A stretch of DNA of 5,406 bases from Timaviella sp038204505. Lineage in GTDB: Bacteria; Cyanobacteriota; Cyanobacteriia; Elainellales; Elainellaceae. Below are positions 1-5,390 of this stretch, in pieces (the first letter of the stretch is position 1; each line of letters opens with the position of its first letter). Below the pieces are notes generated by a model. It had not been told where the DNA came from. It worked only from the letters and a program-made list of their open reading frames with translations, and made no database searches. The position numbers and the translations under genes were made by a program. Location of the stretch: assembly GCA_038204505.1 (NCBI GenBank), contig JBBRCV010000308.1:1-5406 (forward strand). The letters are read 5' to 3'.

Positions 1-31
1 TAGACCCATTACTTACTGGAGAAGCGAGACT

Positions 32-439
32 ATGAAACTCATTTATCGTGGCACGTCTTTCGACTATAACCCTAGCAAAGGCGCAGGTGAAAACATTGGA
101 CGACCTAGCCGTCCTCACCATGTTTCCCCGGCTCCTTACACGCTCATCTATCGCGGTCAAACCCTTCACGTTGACCCGACTCAGCCTACTGAAGAAGTGG
201 TGCCTTATGCCCAAGAACTGATCTATCGGGGTGAGAAGTACTACACCAGTGGAGTTGCTCAAACGGCTCCTCAACGCCCGGTATCTGTTCCAGCAACCTT
301 GCCCCGTCAATACGTTGGCAAAGTTCATCAGGCCAACCTCCAAGAGAACCTTCAGCGACGTTTGATGGCAGCTCAGGCGCGAGGTGATCAACAACTGGTT
401 GCCCTATTGCATGAAGAGCAACAGCAGCTCATGGCTTAG
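32..439 (+). CDS. DUF4278 domain protein with three LIYRG repeats
   Basis: This is a 135-residue soluble protein of unknown function. The N-terminus MKLIYRGTSFDYNP is the typical opening of DUF4278 (Pfam PF14105), a small cyanobacterial family. The motif LIYRG occurs three times, at residues 3-7, 38-42 and 63-67, each followed by a short hydrophobic/aromatic stretch (TSFDYNP, QTLHVDP, EKYYTSG). Proline-rich linkers separate the copies. Residues about 95-135 are Gln/Leu/Ala-rich and look like an amphipathic helix or short coiled coil. There is no signal peptide, membrane segment or recognisable catalytic motif. The start is supported by the family's usual MKL.YRG beginning and by GGAG at 18-21, ten bases upstream. 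The reading frame stays open back to the window edge, so an extension cannot be formally excluded. A strong terminator follows 35 bases after the stop, so this gene ends its transcript and is not co-transcribed with dnaE through that point. No function is proposed. Confidence 0.88.
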   Translation: MKLIYRGTSFDYNPSKGAGENIGRPSRPHHVSPAPYTLIYRGQTLHVDPTQPTEEVVPYAQELIYRGEKYYTSGVAQTAPQRPVSVPATLPRQYVGKVHQANLQENLQRRLMAAQARGDQQLVALLHEEQQQLMA

Positions 440-474
440 GCTATGCACTAGCTTAATTAGCGCTTAGTTTAGCT

Positions 475-509
475 AAAAGGGAGGGCGATCGATCGCCCTC
501 CCTTTTTTT
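475..509 (+). terminator. Intrinsic terminator of the DUF4278 gene
   Basis: A perfect palindrome, GGGAGGGCGATC/GATCGCCCTCCC (479-502), is flanked by AAAA (475-478) and a run of seven T (503-509). This gives a very stable GC-rich hairpin followed by a U-tract, a textbook Rho-independent terminator for the gene ending at 439. The AAAA on the left would give four U on the other strand, so weak bidirectional action is possible, though no minus-strand gene reaches it. The centre, GCGATCGATCGC, is the HIP1 octamer with its GATC doubled. Confidence 0.93.
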
Positions 510-540
510 GTATCTAAAACCAACTTGTATCTGAAACTAA
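508..540. repeat. Short tandem direct repeat, 17-bp period
   Basis: TTGTATCTAAAACCAA (508-523) and TTGTATCTGAAACTAA (525-540) agree at 14 of 16 positions and are separated by one base. The pair starts within the terminator T-tract and ends just before the HIP1 site and the putative dnaE promoter. It could be a duplicated binding site upstream of the -35 box or simple slippage or duplication. The sequence does not decide between them. Confidence 0.6.
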
Positions 541-542
541 AA

Positions 543-550
543 GCGATCGC
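543..550. repeat. HIP1 octamer GCGATCGC (intergenic copy)
   Basis: This is the only exact HIP1 copy outside a coding region. The others lie at 840-847, 1533-1540, 3337-3344, 3802-3809 and 4129-4136 in dnaE, and at 4728-4735 and 4844-4851 in the glycosyltransferase gene. HIP1 is a highly over-represented palindrome in many cyanobacterial genomes. Here it lies just before the -35 of the putative dnaE promoter, within the 12-bp palindrome AAGCGATCGCTT (541-552). Confidence 0.9.
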
Positions 551-579
551 TTGCCTATTTGGTACTGAAGTACTATAGT
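551..579 (+). promoter_or_regulatory. Putative sigma-70-type promoter of dnaE
   Basis: TTGCCT (551-556, four of six to TTGACA) and TATAGT (574-579, five of six to TATAAT) are separated by 17 bp, the preferred spacing. Transcription would begin near 586 and give a leader of about 150 nt before the dnaE ATG at 738. The element lies downstream of the terminator at 475-509, as expected for an independent dnaE transcript. It is a consensus-based prediction without experimental support, and a second candidate lies at 643-673. Confidence 0.5.
561..574. promoter_or_regulatory. Putative LexA (SOS) box in the dnaE promoter
   Basis: GGTACTGAAGTACT fits every position of the cyanobacterial LexA-box consensus as I recall it, RGTAC-N3-D-GTWC-B. 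Its reverse complement, AGTACTTCAGTACC, fits too, as expected for a dimeric repressor site. I checked the other GTAC occurrences in the window and none satisfies the consensus. The site fills the spacer between the putative -35 (551-556) and -10 (574-579), an ideal place for repression. LexA binding is inference: in some cyanobacteria, such as Synechocystis, LexA does not run a classical SOS response. Confidence 0.55.
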
Positions 580-582
580 AAT

Positions 583-638
583 GGCGCACCCTCATGCGTT
601 CCGCTCAGCTTCACCCCACACCACGGGTGGAGTTGAGC
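583..638 (+). promoter_or_regulatory. Structured dnaE leader RNA: two hairpins
   Basis: The main hairpin pairs 603-616 with 625-638: 14 consecutive pairs around the 8-nt loop CACACCAC. It includes G-U pairs at 608/633 and 611/630. On the other strand those positions would be C-A mismatches, so the fold is specific to + strand RNA, the sense of dnaE. A smaller hairpin just upstream pairs 583-588 with 595-600 (GGCGCA/TGCGTT, two G-U pairs). No T-run follows, so it is not an intrinsic terminator. It may be a leader regulatory structure or a copy of a dispersed repeat. It matches no riboswitch class that I recognise. Confidence 0.5.
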
Positions 639-642
639 CTCC

Positions 643-673
643 TTCACATCTCTACAAAAAATCTAGATATAGT
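643..673 (+). promoter_or_regulatory. Alternative dnaE promoter candidate
   Basis: TTCACA (643-648, five of six to TTGACA) and TATAGT (668-673, five of six to TATAAT) lie 19 bp apart, slightly longer than the usual 17. Transcription from here would start near 680, give a leader of under 60 nt and skip the hairpin at 603-638. It could be a second start site or a chance match in an AT-rich stretch. Confidence 0.3.
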
Positions 674-737
674 ATTCGTAAGATCGGTTACTCTTATCTC
701 AGTCTTGTTGTTTTAGCGTGATTGTAGGTTTAAAACT

Positions 738-3700
738 ATGTCCTTTGTTGGCTTACACATTCACAGCGACTACAGCCTACTCGATGGCGCAAGTCAGCTC
801 CCCGAACTGATCGATCGCGTCTTAGAGCTAGATATGCCCGCGATCGCCCTGACCGACCACGGCGTGATGTATGGGGCGATCGAGCTGCTCAAAGTTTGTA
901 AAGCCAAAGGCGTTAAGCCCATCATCGGCAACGAGATGTACCTGATCAACGGCGACATTTCCAAGCAAGAGCGCCGCCCTCGCTACCATCAAGTCGTTCT
1001 AGCAAAGAACACCCAAGGCTACAAAAATCTTGTCAAACTGACCACAATTTCTCACCTGCAAGGCGTTCAGGGAAAAGGTATTTTCTCCCGACCCTGCATT
1101 AATAAAGAGTTACTCGAAAAATATCATGAAGGGCTAATTGTCACGAGCGCTTGCCTGGGCGGAGAAGTCCCCCAAGCCATTATGCAGGGCAGACCCGACA
1201 TTGCCCGTCAGGTGGCGCAGTGGTATAAAGATTTGTTTGGCGATGATTACTACATCGAAATTCAAGATCACGGTTCGCCTGAAGACCGCGTAGTGAACGT
1301 CGAGATTATTAAAATTGCCCGCGAATTAAACATTGAAATTATTGCCACCAACGATTCCCACTACATTTCCTGTTACGACGTAGAAGCACACGATGCGCTG
1401 TTGTGTATTCAAACTGGGAAATTGATTGTTGAGGACAAAAGATTGCGCTATAGCGGCACAGAATATTTAAAGTCTGCTGAGGAAATGAGCTGGCTCTTTC
1501 GGGATCACTTGCCCACAGAGGTGATTGAAGAGGCGATCGCCAACACTCTCAACGTCGCCGATAAAGTCGAACCCTACGACATCATGGGCGAACCTCGTAT
1601 TCCCGACTATCCTCTACCCGCAGGCTATGCCGATCTCTCTACCTACTTTGAAGCCGTCACCCGCGAAGGCTTAATCAAACGCTTCGATTACCAATCTTTT
1701 GATGAAGTCGATGCTACCTATCAAGCGCGACTCGACTATGAGCTGCAAATGATGCACACCATGGGCTTTGATGCCTACTTCTTAGTGGTGTGGGACTATA
1801 TTAAGTTTGCGCGAGACAATAATATTCCTGTTGGTCCCGGTCGAGGTTCGGCAGCCGGATCGCTTGTGGCATACGCGTTAGGGATTACCAACATCGACCC
1901 TGTGCATCATGGCTTACTGTTCGAGCGCTTCCTCAATCCTGAACGTAAGTCCATGCCTGACATCGACACCGACTTCTGCATTGAACGCCGAGAGGAGGTA
2001 ATTGAATATGTCACCGAAAAGTATGGAACCGATCGCGTCGCTCAAATCATTACCTACAACCGCATGACCTCCAAAGCGGTGCTTAAGGACGTAGCGCGAG
2101 TGCTGGATATTCCCTACGCCGAATCTGACAAAATGGCGAAGATGATCCCAGTGTCACGAGGCAAACCCGCCAAGCTGAAGGAGATGATTTCCGATACCAG
2201 CCCCGCTCCAGAGTTCAAAGCCAAGTACGACACCGAACCCCATGTTCGCCGCTGGCTCGATATGGCAATCCGCATTGAAGGCACTAATAAAAGTGTCGGC
2301 ATCCACGCAGCCGGAGTCGTTATTTCAGCCCAGCCGCTTGATGAAATTGTGCCGCTTCAGCGTAACGCCGATGGCGCAGTTTTTACCCAGTACTACATGG
2401 AAGATATTGAGTCGCTGGGGCTGCTGAAAATGGACTTTTTAGGCTTGAAAAACCTGACAATGATTCAAAAAGCGGTGGATCTCATTAAGCAGACCCATGG
2501 CATTGAGATCGATCTCGATCGCCTCTCTCTCGAAGATCCTAAAGCCTACCAACTTTTAGCTAAAGGCGAACTCGAAGGCATTTTCCAGCTCGAATCTTCA
2601 GGGATGCGTCAGATTGTTCGTGACCTTAAGCCTTCGGGCATCGAAGACATTTCCTCTGTCCTCGCCCTTTACCGACCGGGACCGCTCGATGCTGGACTAA
2701 TTCCCAAGTTCATCAACCGCAAACATGGGCGCGAAAAAATTGAGTACGAGCACAAACTCCTCGAACCCATCCTTAACGAAACCTACGGCATCATGGTCTA
2801 CCAAGAACAGATCATGAAAATTGCCCAAGACATGGGCGGCTATTCGCTGGGGCAGGCGGATCTGCTGCGTCGGGCTATGGGTAAAAAGAAAAAAGCGGAG
2901 ATGGAGAAGCACCAAGAGCAGTTTGTTAAAGGGGCGGAGAAAAATGGGGTGAAGGAAAAAATCGCTACTGATTTATTCAATCAGATGGTGATGTTTGCAG
3001 AGTACTGCTTTAACAAATCCCACTCGACTGCTTATGGGTATGTAACCTACCAAACGGCGTATCTCAAGGCTAATTATCCGGTTGAATACATGGCGGCACT
3101 GCTGACCGCCAATAGTGGTGATCAAGACAAGGTGCAAAAATATATTGCTACCTGTATGGCAATGGGAATTGAGGTGGAGCCACCGGATCTGAATCGATCG
3201 GGCGTGGACTTTACGCCATTACAAACCAGTATTTTGTTTGGGCTATCGGCAGTACGAAATGTCGGACAAGGGGCGATCGAAGCCATCTTAATCACCCGCG
3301 AAAAAGATGGTCCGATTAAATCATTGTCTGATTTATGCGATCGCATTGATTCACGCACCGTTAACCGTCGGGCACTAGAAGCGTTAATTCTTTCGGGCGC
3401 ACTGGATACACTGGAGTCGAACCGCAACCAACTCATGCACGATCTAGAGTTAGTTCTAGAGTGGTCACAGTCTCGTGCCAAAGATCGGGCAGTGGGGCAG
3501 GGAAATTTATTCGATTTGTTGGGTACAGGGCTGCTGGGCGGCAACTCAAGCACGAATGCTAATAGTTTTGAGAGCGCTCCCAAAGCTCCGCCCGTAGACG
3601 ATTATCCATCTCAAGAGAAGCTGAAGTTAGAAAAAGATTTGCTGGGTTTCTACATTTCTGACCATCCGCTGAAGTGTATTCAGCAAGCGGCAAGAGTTCT

Positions 3701-4250
3701 GGCTCCCGTTAATCTCAGCGACTTGGCAGACAAGCCCGATAGCGTAACTTTAAGCGCGATCGTCATGATCAGCACCTTGAAGCCCGTAGTAACCAAAAAG
3801 GGCGATCGCATGGCAGTTCTCCAAATCGAAGACCTGTCGGGACACGCCGATGCTGTTGTCTTTCCCAAAACCTTTGCGCGTATTGGTCATTTAATCGAAG
3901 TCGATACACGCCTGATGATGTGGGGTAAAGTCGATCGCCGGGATGAACGTGTTCAATTCATTGTCGATGATGCTGAACCAATTGAAGAAGTCCGGATGGT
4001 TACTGTAGAGCTAACACCTAATATCGCTGGAGATATTCGGGAACAACACCGTTTACGAACCTTGTTGATAGAGCAGCGCGGCGAGGATGAGAATAGTAAA
4101 ACGCCTGTGATTGCGGTTATTGGTGGGGGCGATCGCCGAGAAATTGTCCGGTTAGGTGTACAGTTCCGAGTTCAAGATCATCAAGCAACGGTTGATGCGC
4201 TAAGACTGGCGGGTTTCCGGGCAGAAACTTCTGCGTTGACAAGTGTTTAG
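738..4250 (+). CDS. dnaE: DNA polymerase III subunit alpha, intein-free
   Basis: This is the catalytic subunit of the replicative polymerase, which extends primers at the fork within the Pol III holoenzyme. It has 1170 residues, against about 1160 in E. coli, so it is full length. Domains in order: PHP (about 1-280, motifs HIHSDYSLLDG, LTDHG, NDSHY); polymerase core with GPGRGS at 366-371 and the catalytic aspartates D410 and D412 (PDIDTDF) and D566 (KMDFLGL); fingers; helix-hairpin-helix region (about 834-880); clamp-binding motif QGNLF (921-925); OB fold (about 1001-1080); and a C-terminal tau-binding-type region. All the expected PHP metal ligands appear present, so a PHP nuclease activity is plausible. 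The ATG at 738 is the only start: an in-frame TAG lies at 714-716 and the HxH motif begins at residue 7. The ribosome site is weak (AGG at 726-728). Many cyanobacteria split this gene with an intein at the FAEY/CFNKSHS junction, but here Y756-C757 is contiguous. Confidence 0.98.
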   Translation: MSFVGLHIHSDYSLLDGASQLPELIDRVLELDMPAIALTDHGVMYGAIELLKVCKAKGVKPIIGNEMYLINGDISKQERRPRYHQVVLAKNTQGYKNLVKLTTISHLQGVQGKGIFSRPCINKELLEKYHEGLIVTSACLGGEVPQAIMQGRPDIARQVAQWYKDLFGDDYYIEIQDHGSPEDRVVNVEIIKIARELNIEIIATNDSHYISCYDVEAHDALLCIQTGKLIVEDKRLRYSGTEYLKSAEEMSWLFRDHLPTEVIEEAIANTLNVADKVEPYDIMGEPRIPDYPLPAGYADLSTYFEAVTREGLIKRFDYQSFDEVDATYQARLDYELQMMHTMGFDAYFLVVWDYIKFARDNNIPVGPGRGSAAGSLVAYALGITNIDPVHHGLLFERFLNPERKSMPDIDTDFCIERREEVIEYVTEKYGTDRVAQIITYNRMTSKAVLKDVARVLDIPYAESDKMAKMIPVSRGKPAKLKEMISDTSPAPEFKAKYDTEPHVRRWLDMAIRIEGTNKSVGIHAAGVVISAQPLDEIVPLQRNADGAVFTQYYMEDIESLGLLKMDFLGLKNLTMIQKAVDLIKQTHGIEIDLDRLSLEDPKAYQLLAKGELEGIFQLESSGMRQIVRDLKPSGIEDISSVLALYRPGPLDAGLIPKFINRKHGREKIEYEHKLLEPILNETYGIMVYQEQIMKIAQDMGGYSLGQADLLRRAMGKKKKAEMEKHQEQFVKGAEKNGVKEKIATDLFNQMVMFAEYCFNKSHSTAYGYVTYQTAYLKANYPVEYMAALLTANSGDQDKVQKYIATCMAMGIEVEPPDLNRSGVDFTPLQTSILFGLSAVRNVGQGAIEAILITREKDGPIKSLSDLCDRIDSRTVNRRALEALILSGALDTLESNRNQLMHDLELVLEWSQSRAKDRAVGQGNLFDLLGTGLLGGNSSTNANSFESAPKAPPVDDYPSQEKLKLEKDLLGFYISDHPLKCIQQAARVLAPVNLSDLADKPDSVTLSAIVMISTLKPVVTKKGDRMAVLQIEDLSGHADAVVFPKTFARIGHLIEVDTRLMMWGKVDRRDERVQFIVDDAEPIEEVRMVTVELTPNIAGDIREQHRLRTLLIEQRGEDENSKTPVIAVIGGGDRREIVRLGVQFRVQDHQATVDALRLAGFRAETSALTSV
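3003..3008 (+). other. Unoccupied DnaE split-intein insertion site
   Basis: The codons TAC-TGC encode Y756 and C757 within FAEY/CFNKSHS. This is the extein junction at which the well-known cyanobacterial DnaE split intein (Synechocystis, Nostoc) divides the protein into DnaE-N and DnaE-C. Here the frame runs straight through with no inserted sequence. The +1 Cys needed for splicing is still present, so the target is intact but empty. No other insert is visible, since the whole protein has normal family length. Confidence 0.9.
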
Positions 4251-4270
4251 GTTGGGTCGAGATCTGAGGG

Positions 4271-5191
4271 CTAAGCCTGACGCGCTTCGTTGTAAGCCGC
4301 ATAGACACCCTTAACGTTGTACCAATTTAGAAAGATTCGAGCGATTTCTAATGCCAGTTGAGGCTTGCCTTGATCGATCAACCATTGCAAAAACGGAGCC
4401 ATCGATCGCTCGTTCAACAGCCCGCCCACTGACAGCAGACCCCAAAGCGCCCGGTGCAGCCAGGTCATTTGGATCATCATTCGCACTTCTAGAGTGGGAT
4501 GTTTTTGGTAGAACAGTACGCCCATCCGTCCGCGCTGGATTTCTTTGTCGATCAAGCTCGGAATTTCTGCTAGCGAGAAAGGTGGATGCCAGTGATAGCC
4601 AACTGCGGCAGGGCATTTCACTAGCTTCAGCCCTAATTGCTTGAGGCGAACGCCCAGTTCCAGGTCTTCCCAGCCATAGAGTTGAAAGCGGGTGTCGAAA
4701 AGTCCGGCTTGATCGAGCCATTTCCGCGCGATCGCCACATTTCCAGTGGCAAAGTATGCTCTAGAATAATCCGTCACCTTAAACGGCTCGGCGGTGGGGT
4801 TCTCAAAGTTGCAGGTGTTGATGACGTTGCCGTAGGTGAACAGGCGATCGCTCCCTAACTGCTGTTCCGCCTGCTCTAATGCCTCGATGTGCGACTGTAG
4901 AAAAACCTCAGTTACGACTAAATCGCTATCGATAAAAATGATGGTGTCGCCTTCTGCTTGGGCTACTCCTAAATTTCGGGCAGCAGCGGGTCCTTGGTGG
5001 TTTTGCTGGAGCAGGCGAACATGGGGGAAGGCAGCGCTTTGCTGGAGCCAGTTAACTGTACCGTCGGTAGAGCCATCATCGACGACAACAATTTCGTAGA
5101 GGGCATCTGTGCGCTGATGTTCTAGTGCCTGCAAGCACTTTTCAAGAATGGGTTGGCGATTGTAGGTGGGGATGATGATGCTTAGGAACAC
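4271..5191 (-). CDS. Family 2 glycosyltransferase (GT-A fold)
   Basis: A 306-residue enzyme that probably transfers a sugar from a nucleotide-sugar to a cell-surface or exopolysaccharide acceptor; donor and acceptor cannot be read from the sequence. The N-terminal Rossmann-like half has the GT2 signatures SIIIPTYNR (4-12), VVVDDGSTDGT (35-45), QGPAAARN (66-73) and the metal-binding DxD as D88-S-D90 in FIDSD. The second half has ATGN (148-151) and GWEDLELG (173-180). The latter is the acceptor/catalytic segment typical of galactosyltransferase-type C-terminal regions (Pfam Glyco_transf_7C), and it is followed by YHWHPP. Residues about 238-260 are hydrophobic and might contact the membrane, but there is no clear transmembrane anchor or signal peptide. 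The start is GTG at 5191-5189; the next in-frame stop upstream is at 5224-5222, with no ATG between. An AAAGG lies about 20 bases upstream, too far for a normal Shine-Dalgarno. The gene is convergent with dnaE, 20 bp between stops, and has no visible functional link to it. Confidence 0.93.
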   Translation of the reverse strand: MFLSIIIPTYNRQPILEKCLQALEHQRTDALYEIVVVDDGSTDGTVNWLQQSAAFPHVRLLQQNHQGPAAARNLGVAQAEGDTIIFIDSDLVVTEVFLQSHIEALEQAEQQLGSDRLFTYGNVINTCNFENPTAEPFKVTDYSRAYFATGNVAIARKWLDQAGLFDTRFQLYGWEDLELGVRLKQLGLKLVKCPAAVGYHWHPPFSLAEIPSLIDKEIQRGRMGVLFYQKHPTLEVRMMIQMTWLHRALWGLLSVGGLLNERSMAPFLQWLIDQGKPQLALEIARIFLNWYNVKGVYAAYNEARQA

Positions 5192-5256
5192 AGGGCGACT
5201 CGTTCGACGATCACCTTTATCCTAACTGGGAGAGGGGCGATCGTTCCGGGAAACCC

Positions 5257-5293
5257 GCAAGGAGTCGCTCCAAGATGCTTGCAAAGAGTCGCT
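5257..5293. repeat. Direct repeat pair with nested hairpins
   Basis: GCAAGGAGTCGCT (5257-5269) and GCAAAGAGTCGCT (5281-5293) differ at one base and are spaced 24 bp apart. The same stretch holds several small inverted repeats: CGGG-AAA-CCCG (5247-5257), GGAG-TCG-CTCC (5261-5271), CAAG-ATG-CTTG (5271-5281), and outer arms GCAAG (5257-5261) and CTTGC (5278-5282). It lies upstream of the glycosyltransferase start, within its likely leader or promoter region. It may be a regulatory site pair or a small dispersed repeat. Confidence 0.5.
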
Positions 5294-5350
5294 ATTGAAT
5301 CGGTAGTGTATTCAAAATCTGCGCCCCATCTCAGCAAAAACCGATAGAGT

Positions 5351-5369
5351 AAAGGAATGTAAATCCTTT
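5351..5369. repeat. Inverted repeat AAAGGA-N7-TCCTTT
   Basis: The six-base arms AAAGGA (5351-5356) and TCCTTT (5364-5369) flank a 7-nt AT-rich spacer. The element lies about 20 bases upstream of the possible + strand start at 5391 and in the upstream region of the minus-strand glycosyltransferase gene. It could be an operator for either direction. It is short enough to be chance, and no U-tract makes it a terminator. Confidence 0.3.
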
Positions 5370-5390
5370 TCAAAATAAGCTTCATCTCCC

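Noticed and set aside
603..638. Leader hairpin as an intrinsic terminator or known riboswitch
   Set aside because: No U-tract follows the stem, and I recognise no riboswitch consensus. It is kept only as an RNA structure.
2994..3020. Intein within dnaE
   Set aside because: No intein blocks are present, the protein has normal family length, and the extein junction is contiguous.
3122..3583. 153-codon minus-strand frame opposite dnaE
   Set aside because: It lies wholly antisense to the conserved HhH and clamp-motif region of dnaE, and its protein is low-complexity and resembles no family. It is a shadow of the real gene.
4221..4234. GCAGAA-AC-TTCTGC as a dnaE terminator
   Set aside because: It has a short stem with a 2-nt spacer, lies inside the coding region before the stop and has no T-run after it.
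4311..4721. 136-codon minus-strand frame within the glycosyltransferase gene
   Set aside because: It is on the same strand in another frame, and the overlapping frame carries the clear GT2 motifs. The Ser/Arg-rich protein is a typical out-of-frame shadow.
4351..5099. Three + strand frames of 73-97 codons opposite the glycosyltransferase
   Set aside because: They are antisense to the conserved gene, without ribosome sites or recognisable motifs.
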